Position numbers and translations under genes: made by a program. DNA of 64,000 nt, taken from positions 211,955,120 through 212,019,119 of the forward strand of contig OX352772.1 in NCBI GenBank assembly GCA_947095535.1, written 5' to 3'. This document shows positions 21,766-32,107 of this stretch, in pieces (position 1 is the first letter of the stretch; each line of letters starts with the position of its first letter). Source of the DNA: Poecilobothrus nobilitatus (taxonomy: Eukaryota > Arthropoda > Insecta > Diptera > Dolichopodidae). Under the pieces are notes generated by a model, which did no database searches, was not told the origin of the DNA, and saw nothing but the letters and a program-made list of their open reading frames with translations.

Positions 21766-22569
21766 TTATAAGGTTGTACCAATTCTTGCGAGTTCATCAG
21801 CTTTTTCATTTCCCGGAATACCTCGATAACCTGGTACCCAGCAAAGCGGAACGTTAAACTGCCTGGCCATCTCGTTAAGAAGTTTCCGGCAGTTTATTAC
21901 AGTCTTCGAGGTTGTGCATGTTGATTCCAGAGATTTTAACGCAGCCTGACTATCTGACAGAATACGTACTTGCTTTATAGTCAAAACGCTTATATTCAGT
22001 AGAATCAACGCTTCTTGAATTGCCATAATTTCCGCTTGGAAGACGCTACAATGATCTGGTAATCGGAAATTATGACTGATATTCAGATTATCTGAGAAGA
22101 CCCCGCATCCTACACTGCTGTTCATTTTTGAGCAATCCGTGTAGAATTGTACTCTTTTGAACACAGTGTTCGAGTTCCAACTCTCACGGCTTGGTATGCT
22201 CGTCACATGAGATTTCCCGAAGAAGTAAGTGGGGGACGTGTAGTCCACCAAGACAGGAGTGGAGTTGAATTGGTTTATGATATCCGAGTGACCTTCTCGT
22301 GAATTGAACCACTGGGATGTAGCTTTTAATCTCACAGCTGTGTTTGCAGCTGCAAATTTGCTATAATATTCTCCAGGCATCCGATTAAGCATGATGTCTA
22401 ATGCTGTAGAAGGGGTTGTTATTAAAGAGCCACTAATACATATTGTGGCAGTTCTTTGAACCCTAGCGATTGCCTTGCGGTTGACTCCTTTATTGATTGC
22501 CTTCCACCATACTAGGATTCCGTTCATGAGAATTGGGCTTACTACGGATGTGCATAGCCAGTAAGTCAT
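21766..22569 (-). pseudogene. LOA-like LINE: RT C-terminus and RNase H
   Basis: A 267-codon open frame. The first ~110 residues match the LINE region after RT (V-V-S-P-I-L-M-N-G-I-L-V-W-W, then A-R-V-Q-R-T-A). The remainder is RNase H with Y-T-D-C-S-K, F-Q-A-E-I-M-A-I, L-S-D-S-Q-A-A-L and G-N-E-K-A-D-E-L-A, so all four acidic positions are kept although the usual glycine of T-D-G-S is cysteine. It is intact as a frame but has no RT active site. Confidence 0.85.
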
Positions 22570-22990
22570 ATTTGGCTGAAGCCCCCATTTCCTTCCAGAA
22601 TTTTAAGCAGTTTATTTACCACAATATTCCACCTCTTTCTTTGGTATCCGAACTAACCCAGATGTCATGGTGAGCATTGCTGCCCCAATGTTCATCCTTC
22701 TAGCATCCGCTACCAACCCTGCAAGATTGGATGGAGGAAGGAAATTCTGCGAGTCGTGAGGAAGATACGTCGCAACAACCCAGAGCCTTGGGTTTTTAGC
22801 TTTAGGCTCGCCGCGAACAAATCAGCATCACTATAATTATACATAAAAGTTAAATTTAATCTATTTTTAACAAGTATGCACGATATAGGTTTGCATACCT
22901 CTTTATTATACAAAAAGGTGTAACCTGGTATCTTGAGTCCATGAACCTGTTTTTTTGCCACCCATGGCTCTTGGATCAATATAATATCCT
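22570..22990 (-). pseudogene. LOA-like LINE: endonuclease fragment
   Basis: 22710-22979 reads I-Q-E-P-W-V-A-K-K, G-L-K-I-P-G-Y-T-F-L and C-I-L-V-K-N-R-L-N-L. This is the LINE endonuclease N-terminus, with the catalytic glutamate in Q-E-P-W. Downstream, in another frame, N-A-H-H-D-I-W-x-S-S-D-T-K-E-R-G preserves the central D/N-A-x-H block with its first residue altered. Confidence 0.7.
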
Positions 22991-23040
22991 CGCCCGTTCT
23001 CCTGAGGCGGATTTCAAGTGCGACGGCAGCCGCTAAGCTT

Positions 23041-24124
23041 CAAAGAAGCTTGTAATAGAAAAAGCTTATAATAGGAAGCTTATAATAGAAAAAATATTGA
23101 GATTAGAAAGAGTTTTTTAAAAACAAAAGATATGGAGCAAGATGCTCTATATCACATAATATACGCAAAATAAATCAAGACCATTTATGGTCTTAAGTGA
23201 GTCTTTGAGACCCGTAATTTAATTAAATTTGTACCTCAAAAATATACTGATATTTTCAAGAATTCTAATTTCATTAAAGATATAAAGATAAAAATTTTAA
23301 TTTAAGTATTATAGATATATCTGAGTTTTTTGGTAATTTGCATATATTTTATGATGTTACTTATAATAAATGATGTAGATTGGTTTGTATTTATAAGTTT
23401 TTATTATTCATAAATAAATATAATATTTTAAAAACAAAAAAAAGGTGTAAATTTCTTTAATTTAGTTTCTTTATTTTTCAGATTTAGGTTTATATGATCT
23501 TAAGAGAGTCTTTGAGACCTGCAATATAATAATATCTGTACCTCAAAGGTAGCTCAAAGGTAGCTCAAATGTAAACTGTAGTTATAAGTTTTTATTAAGT
23601 ATTCATAAATAAACATACAATTTTTTTATTTTTATTTTTTAATTTTATTTATTTCATTTATTTTCCATGAATATACAAATTAGCAAATTAAACAAAAATA
23701 AAAATTATAAATCCAGAATAATATGAACATATTATAACAATTCAAACTTAACTAGTTATATAATATAAATAAACAAAAAAAAATAAACTTACAAGTGGTG
23801 AAAGATTTATGAAAATTAGTATAACGTAATATAATTCAATTCTAAAACAGATGCAAATTGAAATACGTTACTTATACATTACAAAATAATACGAAATTAA
23901 AATTAATAACTCAAATTAATGAATCAAAAAAAAGAAATTTTGAGTATTTTAATATATATTATATGCAGCAAGAACTCCAAAAAAAAAAAAAAATCGGGCA
24001 TAGAACTGATAGAACAGTGCACAGAATATTAAAAATTAGAGACATCCAAATTAATGTAAACACAAATACAATTTAAAAAAATGTATAAATTTCTTTTATT
24101 TAGTTGCTTTAAACTCCAAATATT
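23041..24124. other. AT-rich stretch with short dispersed duplications
   Basis: Two imperfect copies of a ~60-bp unit (GTCTTAAGTGAGTCTTTGAG at about 23193; GATCTTAAGAGAGTCTTTGAG at about 23496), each followed by a TGTACCTCAAA motif and about 200 bp of similar sequence. I see no gene. The 72-codon plus frame at 23858-24076 is lysine/asparagine-rich and unsupported. Confidence 0.4.
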
Positions 24125-24205
24125 TAAATAAAAGAGCCGAGAAAAATTACATCGTACATTAAATTTTGAACCCGAATATAAATCTCTACTTTCAACCTTA
24201 TAACA
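24125..24205 (-). pseudogene. Polinton: stray fragment of the conserved '187-aa protein' gene
   Basis: The minus strand reads R-D-L-Y-S-G-S-K-F-N-V-R-C-N-F-S-R-L-F, clearly related to the Y-x-P-I-x-R-F-N-V-x-C-N-Y-S-R-L-F block of the copy C gene at 42889-43452. It lies beyond the copy B integrase start, so it is a second, displaced piece and marks a rearrangement. Confidence 0.6.
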
Positions 24206-24227
24206 TTCTTTCCTTCACAGATCCTTA

Positions 24228-24262
24228 CGTATTTCTTTTACTATTTGAGATCTTGACATTAT
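24228..24262 (-). pseudogene. Polinton copy B: integrase first codons
   Basis: The minus strand opens M-S-R-S-Q-I-V-K-E-I, matching M-S-R-A-Q-I-V-T-E-I at the start of the copy C integrase. The rest is cut off at about 24225. It shows copy B had integrase (minus) and the acidic gene (plus) diverging, exactly as in copy C. Confidence 0.7.
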
Positions 24263-24351
24263 TTTTACACCATCTAGCTAGTTTTAAAAATCCAATTTTA
24301 CTATTCTTTATTATACTCTGAAAACTTTGAATTTTGACTATAGATTCTGCA

Positions 24352-24398
24352 GTATATAACGCGGTTCAAATTTATTGGCAAATCATTTTTTATTCAGT
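24352..24398 (+). promoter_or_regulatory. Copy B: TATA box and initiator of the acidic gene
   Basis: GTATATAAC starts at 24352, and the arthropod initiator-like TCATTT lies at 24383, 32 bp after the first TATA T. A second candidate, TCAGTT, is at 24394. Copy C has the same pair (TATATAA at 42460, TCATTT at 42492) at nearly the same distance in otherwise diverged sequence, which supports function. Confidence 0.55.
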
Positions 24399-24420
24399 TT
24401 GACTAAGATATTTTACAAAA

Positions 24421-24663
24421 ATGGAAGCTGATTCAACAACATTTCCATTTACTGAGGGAACTGCAATAGTCAGTATACAAAATGAGATTCAAGTTGATAA
24501 AGTTACATCTACTGTAGATGAGGAGGAATTAATGCAAACTGAAGAATTCATACCACCGTTTCAAGTCTTAGATGAAGATACAGTGGAGCACCAAATTTTG
24601 GAAATAAACAACCAAGAAGGAGATCCTGCCTATTTTGCAGAATTTTTTAGAAATGATTTATAG
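24421..24663 (+). CDS. Polinton copy B: small acidic protein, intact frame
   Basis: Eighty codons starting M-E-A-D-S-T-T-F-P-F-T-E and ending in TAG. It is strongly acidic with few basic residues and no membrane segment. The copy C homologue at 42527-42772 aligns throughout (S-F-P-F-x-E, E-I-T-S-T-M-D-D-E-D-L, F-I-P-P-F-Q) but has two stops. Both are preceded by a TATA/initiator pair and diverge from the integrase gene. That the frame survived here while neighbouring copy B genes decayed may be chance in so short a gene. Function is unknown. An early regulatory or DNA-mimic role is only a guess from charge and position. Confidence 0.6.
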   Translation: MEADSTTFPFTEGTAIVSIQNEIQVDKVTSTVDEEELMQTEEFIPPFQVLDEDTVEHQILEINNQEGDPAYFAEFFRNDL

Positions 24664-24789
24664 CCTAAAACAACATATAAAAATATTTGTATAAATATGT
24701 ATCTACTATCTATAAGTAATTCATAATAAAAAACAAATTAAATAAATTTTTTAATTTATTGTTGTTCTTGACTAAAATATTAGAAATTT

Positions 24790-25250
24790 AATTTTCTAGT
24801 AGTACAGGTATTTCAAAAACAATCTAGAATAATTGCATCGAACGTTACAACGTTCTATTGGAATACATATTTCTTCCTGTAATTTCATAACATGTTTTTC
24901 TTGACACACATTTGATTCAGCATTTTTATTGTGTATCATTACAGATTGAAGAATATGAATTAAGTTGTAAAATGTGTCAGCTTCCTCTTTGTTAATGCTA
25001 AGACATCGGTCAATAACAATTCTTAACCCATATTGTAATTTTATATTTTTTATTGATTGTTTCGAGTACCTTTCATAAATTTCTGATAGAATTTGCAGCA
25101 ATCATGGTATTTTAAAATAGCTGGCTTTTTTCCAATACAGTGAAAAATGCATGTCGCTACTATTCTGTATCAAAACCAACAAGAACTTTTAATGACTGAT
25201 TTTTGTTGAGAAAATATGTATAACTCAGCATCAAATTTGTATTTGAACCT
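24790..25250 (-). pseudogene. Polinton copy B: homologue of the 187-aa conserved protein
   Basis: The upstream part reads N-T-N-L-M-L-S-Y-T-Y-F-L-N-K and the downstream part (24796-25101) reads S-I-N-K-E-E-A-D-T-F-Y-N-L, I-P-I-E-R-C-N-V-R-C-N-Y-S-R-L-F. It aligns with the whole copy C protein (42889-43452), with stops in the middle. Function unknown. Confidence 0.7.
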
Positions 25251-25259
25251 TGCTTAAGT

Positions 25260-25560
25260 ACACAAGATTGTGAAAAATTTAAATTTCCTAATAATTTGTA
25301 AAACATATTAATAATTGGATTGTCGTTTTCTATAATATAATTATATTTGCTAAATTAATTCAAAAAAGTTTTGATACTTAAACCAAACATCTATACCAGA
25401 CATAAACACGACAGTATTGCCCACATCCTGACATCCTGTATCTGCCTATCATTAAAAACTATACACTGATTTTTCAAGTATTTCAAAATTTCCGGTTTAT
25501 CTGGAACTTTACCATACGAATTAAAATATTCAGTGCAACCATGCTTTGGAACTTTATCAT
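25260..25560 (-). pseudogene. Polinton copy B: adenain-type protease remnant lacking the histidine
   Basis: C-terminal two thirds of the cysteine protease: C-T-E-Y-F-N-S-Y-G (catalytic-acid loop), L-K-N-Q-C-I-V-F-N, and in a shifted frame C-G-Q-Y-C-R-V-Y-V-W-Y-R with the catalytic cysteine. A deletion joins the preceding small ORF directly to H-G-C-T-E-Y-F, removing the G-T-H-W histidine block. It is dead as an enzyme. Confidence 0.7.
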
Positions 25561-25790
25561 TATGTGCAGTTCCAAAAAAGTAAATTTCGAAATTTTCATT
25601 TATAATTTCTATGGTTGGAAATTTGTAAGTAAACACTTTTAGAAATTTTTTTGCAAAGTTCTTTAATTCCAACAAAACACATATCTTTTACAAATAAAGT
25701 ATTTTATCATCACAACAAAACTTTATATCCACAAGTGTACAGGACAATGAGATCTTGTTGAATATTCAAATACATGTTTTAATATTATAT
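25560..25790 (-). pseudogene. Polinton copy B: small ORF upstream of protease
   Basis: The minus strand reads K-I-S-L-S-C-T-L-V-D and later Y-K-F-P-T-I-E-I-I-N-E-N-F and F-F-G-T-A-H-N-D, which match the copy C ORF at 43979-44330 (K-I-S-L-S-C-A-L-L-D, Y-K-F-P-T-R-D-F-I-N-D-N-F, S-F-G-T-A-Y-N-D). The two halves are in different frames. Confidence 0.6.
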
Positions 25791-25849
25791 TTATAGATTT
25801 GCGAATATATTTCGATTTTTATAAATTTGTATTCTTGCATCAAAATATC

Positions 25850-26660
25850 CGTAAAAAATAGTTGTTAGAGTAGAAGGAAGTAGTTTTATTAACCTTGCCT
25901 CAATTCTAATTGTACCCTAATTAAGTAGACTTGACATACTTCGTTTGCTGATGCATCTTGAGTTAAATCAAAGGCTAGTATAAAAAATCCATTACTAAAC
26001 ATAGTTTTCGTTAACTGATGACTTGTATCGTTATGATATATTCCTGCACCTAACAAAGGTGTGTCATACGCCCGAGTATGACAATTATTCTCCTCTGATA
26101 AACTAGTTTCAATTGCAGTGTAAATTGCTAACCATTTACATAAAGCATAAATTGTGAAATATGAAAAAGTTTAAAATGATATGGATTTTTTTACCTCTTT
26201 CCAGAGTAACCCACATTTTCTGTCATGCAAATAATGATTGTATTTGGTAACTGCCCAATGAAAACATTGTCAAGTGAAATTGATGAGCTGTTCATTGAAA
26301 TGAACGCGTTTATAATTATTTTAGCATTGGGTAAAATAATTATATGTGTTTATAATTACTTTAGCATTGGATTTGCCAAGTATAGCATTGTGTGCTAGCA
26401 GCACGATTGGATTAACGATTGCCTCATAAATAGCTTGGCTTCTATAATTTTTAATTGTGATATTCATAATACCAGAGACAAATAATAAATACGTATGAAG
26501 CCTGAGTCAAAACTACATGATACATAACTGTAATGCTGGAAATAGGAATGGAGTCGCGGTGGGAAATTGACGCAGGACCTTTTTGGTAGGTTGACTCCAG
26601 TTCCAAAAAAATTAATATACTCAATAAATATTTCAAAAAGATGACCCAAATCAATTTGGC
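25850..26660 (-). pseudogene. Polinton copy B: major capsid protein remnant
   Basis: The minus strand matches the C-terminal half of the copy C capsid protein: the segment around the histidine/threonine pair before F-S-N-G-F-F-I, the G-Q-L-P-N-T-I-I turn and the M-R-H region near 26420. It then continues in other frames up to about 26650. Many frameshifts. The N-terminal half is lost. Confidence 0.7.
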
Positions 26661-27830
26661 TCAAAATTAGTAATTATACTTACTATAGAAAATAGATTAA
26701 GGAAAAGTGAATTTTTTAGATAAAGTTAAAATAAAAAAAACGCAACAAAAAATACATATGTAATAAAACAATTAATTGTAATATTAAAAATTGGTTAAGA
26801 AAAATGAATATTTTAGATTAAGTTATTCAGCATTACTTTACAAATTATAAAAAATAATAAACAAAATTCAAAACCTTTATGTAACATAAAAATTAAAACA
26901 TTTTTTTATTTATACAAAAGTCGTTACTTTAATTTAAAACCATAAAAATTTAAAAAACTTCTTTCCCCTAACTAAACTTTATTAAAAAAAGGAATTTAAT
27001 TTAATTCTAAAAACGAAATATTGTTAAATTAAGATAAGTTTCATATGTATATTTAATAACGTATTGCACTTGATTTTTAACGATGCTTCTGATTAGTGAA
27101 CATAGAAATGTTTGAAAATAACTGTTCAATAAGAGAATTTATTGAAAAAACTGTTCAATTCCTATTTACGTATTAATTGAAATATCGGGCAAAATTCAAA
27201 GCATACTAGAAATATTTCACCAGTCCTTAAATTTATTTTTAATAAAATTTCAAACTAACTTGTGTTTTTATAATAGCTATTATTCTATTGTTCTTGTAAC
27301 GAAAGTTGAATAAAGACTACGTCATACTACGTCTACGTTGTAATACATTTTTAACAAACTTCTATCAACCTCCATTTCCGAAATACATAGTATTCATTTT
27401 GCTTCATAAACTATGTTTTTCAGATGTTTGAGTTTTTATGTGCTGGTGTACGTGCTCCAATAATTTTTTGCATTATTTATACATACTTCATAATTTGTAT
27501 TATGCCTTATATTGCCTAAATAATACTTGATAATTTGTATCGTAAATATTTAATTTTTTTTGTGAATTCAGCTTTGCCCCATGTGTATTATTCTGCAACA
27601 TGAGATAACAAAAACTAACTCATTTGTTATTACAAAATTTTTGTTTGCTGTGCATAGGAAAACTGCCACTGTGTTATATGTATAGAGCAGATGTATAGAT
27701 GTATAATACAGCTTAAGATCAATTTTTTTATTAATAATTTTTTTGAAGTAATGATTCTATTATTTCACGGTTTTTATTAGTTTTAATACATTTTTGTTTT
27801 GTTTACTTATTTATTTTTTTGCAATTTTAT
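26661..27830. other. AT-rich non-coding stretch including start of a duplicated block
   Basis: Two ~33-bp near-copies (GATTAAGGAAAAGTGAATTTT at 26694 and GGTTAAGAAAAATGAATATTTT at 26794) lie ~100 bp apart. From 27014 the sequence is repeated at 30002. No coding sequence seen. Confidence 0.5.
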
Positions 27831-28217
27831 ACTTGTTTACTGGCATGTAACTGTACTGTATCCAGAATAAAATACGTATTGAAGATTATCTTTATACGCA
27901 TTTAACTTTATATACATCCATCAAATATACTTACATATCGAAATGATACAGTTAAGTTGATTCGGAAGAATTTATATCAAACTTCTATATTATCTTTAAT
28001 TAGATATAATTTAGTAGTTTTCAGCCACACACTAATTATTATGAATTCCGTTTCAAACTTTGAACACCAGTAACTACATATTGTTTTACGATTTTTCTAT
28101 TATAAAACTAAACAGTATACAATATAATATCTTAATATAATAAAAAACAATCTCTTGCTGCTGCTATTTGCGTGCTCTTTTTTAAATTTTAGAGCACATA
28201 CAATCGTATTTCTTATT

Positions 28218-29400
28218 ATACCCTACACCTAAAGTATAGGGTATATTAACTTTGGTATGGTGTTTGTAACCACCAAAAGGAAGCGACTTAGATATGGACA
28301 ATGTATATGTATATATATTCTGAATCAGGATCACCTCCTGAGTCGATTTAACGAAGTCCGTCCGTCCGTCCGTTCACACGATAACTCAAAAACTAATAAA
28401 GCTATCTTGATGAAATTTATATAGTAGGTTACAAATTACGAAAGGAAGGCTTAGTTCGTATCTGGACAAAATCGGTCCATGGGTTCGGATTCTGGAAGCT
28501 TCCGAATGATTCCGGAGCAAACGAGATTATCTCCAAAACCAACAAAGATAGAACCTTTAAATTTTGTACAATGATATTCCTTCCCGTTCGATTTATGTCT
28601 CTGAAATTTAAGAGAATTTGGTCAATGGGTTTGGATTTTGGAAGCTTCCGAACGAACGCCGGAGCAAATGAGATTATCTCCACAACCAACAAAGATAGAA
28701 ACTTTATTTTTAGTACAAGAGTGTGCTGTTATATTTGCTTTTCTATAAAATTGGAAACTGGCATTTGAAAGAATTTGAACCATGGATTCGTATATTGGAA
28801 GCTTCCGAACGAGCCCCAAAACAAACGAGATTATCTCCAAAACCAACAAAGATAGAACCTTTAAATTTTTTACAATGATGTTCCTTCCCGTTCGATTTAT
28901 GTCTCTGAAATTTAAGAGGATTTGAGCCCCAGAGCCAACCTTTTCCTTTTCTGTAAAATTGGAAACTGACATTTGAAAGAATTTGAACCATGGGTTCGTA
29001 TTTTGGAAACTTCCGGACGAGCACAAGAGCAACGACCATATCTCCAAAACCAACAAAAGTAGAACCTATAAATTTTGTACAATGGTGTTCTGGCATGTTT
29101 TCTTTATGTTCCTGAGATGGATTCGATGAATTGGAGTGGCAATTCGGGTACCTGACACACACCTCCCAAGGACTAACAATCTTTGAAATTAATAAAGATA
29201 GAAACTTAAAATTTTTTACAAACATGTCAACCATATCCCAAGGGATGCCTCTTTGACGTTCCTGAAATTTTTTGTTGAATAAGACAGAAAAGGGAAGAAG
29301 TTCATGCAGCTGCCAAAAAATCTTATGGTTTTTAATTTAATTCGAATTATTCAGGTGTAGGGTATTAATAAGTCGGTTGCATAGACTTACTGTTACATTT
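28218..29400 (+). repeat. Dispersed repeat family Q
   Basis: It opens TATACCCTACACC with its own inverted repeat (GGTGT-type) hairpin, then a GTCCGTCCGTCCG tract at 28357 and ACGATAACTCAAAAACTAA. Inside are four to five degenerate ~160-bp units with TTTGGAAGCTTCCGAACGA and ATCTCCAAAACCAACAAAG. It ends with GGTGTAGGGTATTAATAAGTC and a short AAGTC...GACTT stem. The open frames on the minus strand (28429-29234) follow the repeat units and are not genes. A partial copy lies at 30830-31510. Confidence 0.75.
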
Positions 29401-29980
29401 ACTTGTTAAATACTAACATTAACAAGAAAAGAGGCAAAAGAGGTAAAAAAATACGAAAAGAAATGGTTTAAGAATTAAACGATCCTCTTTAGATTTTAAT
29501 TCTACTATTACCTACATATGTACCAAGCATTCCAACTACAATATTATGATGTACAAATTATAATTCAGTGTACATTTACATACGATATTATATTATTAGC
29601 AAATGGCAGCACAATATTAATTACTAAACAGTAAATATTAACAAAAAAAAAACAAAAAAATGTTAAATAACATAACAATAACAAATTTAATTTATTTATT
29701 ATGTAAAATTTTCAATGTTTTTACTATGGTCGTTTTTTTTTTATATAATACTTATGTTAAATCTTTAAATTTTGTTATTACTTAGACTTTGTTAGTTAAT
29801 TATGTTAACAAAAAAAATTTTTAAGAAAAAACTAAAACAAAACAAATATTATTATTAATAAATTATGTCATTATATCCGTATGAACTATGTTCAAGGGTA
29901 TAATAAATTTGCCATTTCATTTGTGACACCTTAAAGGAGTCGAGCTAGATATAGTGTCAAAGATATGGATCGGCTCAGAA
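29401..29980. other. AT-rich stretch within the duplicated block
   Basis: Non-coding, repeated at 31510-32090 with a few differences. Its right end (from 29872) is the first ~125 bp of a family P element, truncated by the duplication junction. Confidence 0.6.
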
Positions 29981-30000
29981 TCGAATTCTGAGTCGATTAA

Positions 30001-32107
30001 GAAATATTGTTAAATTAAGATAAGTTTCATATGTATATTGAATAACGTATTGCACTTGATTTTTAACGATGTTTCTGATTAGTGAACATAGAAATGTTTG
30101 AAAATAACTGTTCAATAAGAGAATTTATTGAAAAAACTGTTCAATTCCTATTTACGTATTAATTGAAATATCGGGCAAAATTCAAAGCATACTAGAAATA
30201 TTTCACCAGTCCTTAAATTTATTTTTAATAAAATTTCAAACTAACTTGTGTTTTTATAATAGCTATTATTCTATTGTTCTTGTAACGAAAGTTGAATAAA
30301 GACTACGTCATACTACGTCTACGTTGTAATACATTTATACATATACATTGTCCATATCTAACTCGCTTCCTTTTGGTGGTTACAAACACCATACCAAAGT
30401 TAATATACCCTATACTTTAGGTGTAGGGTATAATAAGAAATACGATTGTATGTGCTCTAAAATTTAAAAAAGAGCACGCAAATAGCAGCAGCAAGAGATT
30501 GTTTTTTTATTATATTAAGATATTATATTGTATGCTGTTTAGTTTTATAATAGAAAAATCGTAAAACAATATGTAGTTACTGGTGTTCAAAGTTTGAAAC
30601 GGAATTCATAATAATTAGTGTGTGGCTGAAAACTACTAAATTATATCTAATTAAAGATAATATAGAAGTTTGATATAAATTCTTCCGAATCAACTTAACT
30701 GTATCATTTCGATATGTAAGTATATTTGATGGATGTATATAAAGTTAAATGCGTATAAAGATAATCTTCAATACGTATTTTATTCTGGATACAGTACAGT
30801 TACATGCCAGTAAACAAGGCATTTACGAGCACCAGAGCAAACGAGATTATCTCCAAAACCAACAAAGATAGAACCTTTAAATTTTTTACAATGATGTTCC
30901 TTCCCGTTTGATTTATGTCTCTTAAATTTAAGAGGATATGGTCAATGGGTTTGGATTTTGGAAGCTTCCGAACGAGCCCCAGAGCCAACGAGTATATCTA
31001 CACAACCAACAAAGATAGAACTTTTATTTTTAGTATGAAAGTGTTCTGTTATGTTTCCTTTTCTGTAAAATTGGAAACTGACATTTGAAAGAATTTGAAC
31101 CATGGGTTCGTATTTTGGAAACTTGCTTACGAGCACAAGAGCAACGAGCATATCTCCAAAACCAACAAAAGTAGAACCTCTAAATTTAGTACAATGGTGT
31201 TCTGGCATGTTTTCTTTATGTTCCTGAGATGGATTCGATGAATTGGAGTGGCAATTCGGGTACCTGACACACACCTCCCAAGGACTAACAATCTTCGAAA
31301 TTAATAAAGATAGAAACTTAAAATTTTTTACAAACATGTAAAGCATATCCCAAGGGGATGCCTCTTTTACGTTCCTGAAATGTTTTGTTGAATAAGACAG
31401 AAACGGGAAGAAGTTCAAGCAGCTGCTAAAAAAACTTATGGTTTTTAATTTAATTTGAATTATTCAAGTGTAGGGTATTAATAAGTCGGTTGCATAGACT
31501 TACTGTTACATTTGCTTGTTAAATACTAACATTAACAAGAAAAGAGGCAAAAGAGGTAAAAAAATACGAAAAGAAATGGTTTAAGAATTAAACGATCCTC
31601 TTTAGATTTTAATTCTACTACTACCTACATATGTACCAAGCATACCAACTACAATATTATGATGTACAAATTATAATGCAGTGTACATTTACATACGATA
31701 TTATATTATTAGCAAATGGCAGCACAATATTAATTACTAAACAGTAAATATTAACAAAAAAAACAAAAAAATGTTAAATAACATAACAATAACAAATTAA
31801 ATTTATTTATTATGTAAAATTTTCAATGTTTTTACTATGGTCGTTTTTTTTTTATATAATACTTATGTTAAATCTTTAAATTTTGTTATTGCTTAGACTT
31901 TGTTAGTTAATTATGTTAAAAAAAAAAATGTTTAAGAAAAAAGTAAAACAAAAGAAATATTATTATTAATAAATTATGTCATTATATCCGTATGAACTAT
32001 GTTCAAGGGTATAATAAATTTGCCATTTCGTTTGTGACACCTTAAAGGAGTCGAGCTAGATATAGTGTCAAAGGTATGGATCGGCTCAGAATCGAATTCT
32101 TAGTCGA
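30001..32107 (+). repeat. Duplicated block, copy 2 (shorter, with inversion)
   Basis: Copy 2 lacks the counterparts of about 27341-27831 and 28311-28820, and carries the 480-bp segment between them inverted. It continues past GAGTCGATTA into family P sequence (GCTATGTACGTCCGTCCG), where copy 1 stops. Confidence 0.85.
30337..30818 (-). repeat. Inverted segment within duplicated copy 2
   Basis: Exact-looking reverse complement of 27832-28310. It starts ATACATATACATTGTCCATA and ends CATGCCAGTAAACAAG. It contains the first ~90 bp of a family Q repeat in inverted orientation. Confidence 0.85.

Larger units (their letters stand above)
21301..23040 (-). mobile_element. LOA-like non-LTR retrotransposon, internally deleted
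   Basis: On the minus strand an apurinic-type endonuclease start is joined, after loss of nearly all of the reverse transcriptase, to the RT end and an RNase H domain. The presumed 3' UTR at 21301-21470 is rich in GTT/CTT repeats as read on the minus strand. Endonuclease with RNase H and no gag left fits the LOA/I group. Limits are approximate. Confidence 0.75.
27014..29998 (+). repeat. Duplicated block, copy 1
   Basis: 27014-27340 matches 30002-30336 directly, 27832-28310 matches 30337-30818 in reverse, and about 28830-29998 matches about 30830-32107 directly. The junction at 29998/30001 joins GAGTCGATTA to GAAATATTG, the block's own start, as expected for tandem duplication. Confidence 0.85.

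Noticed and set aside
28429..29234. Overlapping minus-strand frames of 87-163 codons
   Set aside because: They follow the ~160-bp units of family Q and recur in the duplicated copy (30800-31418) with shifts; repeat artefacts, not genes.
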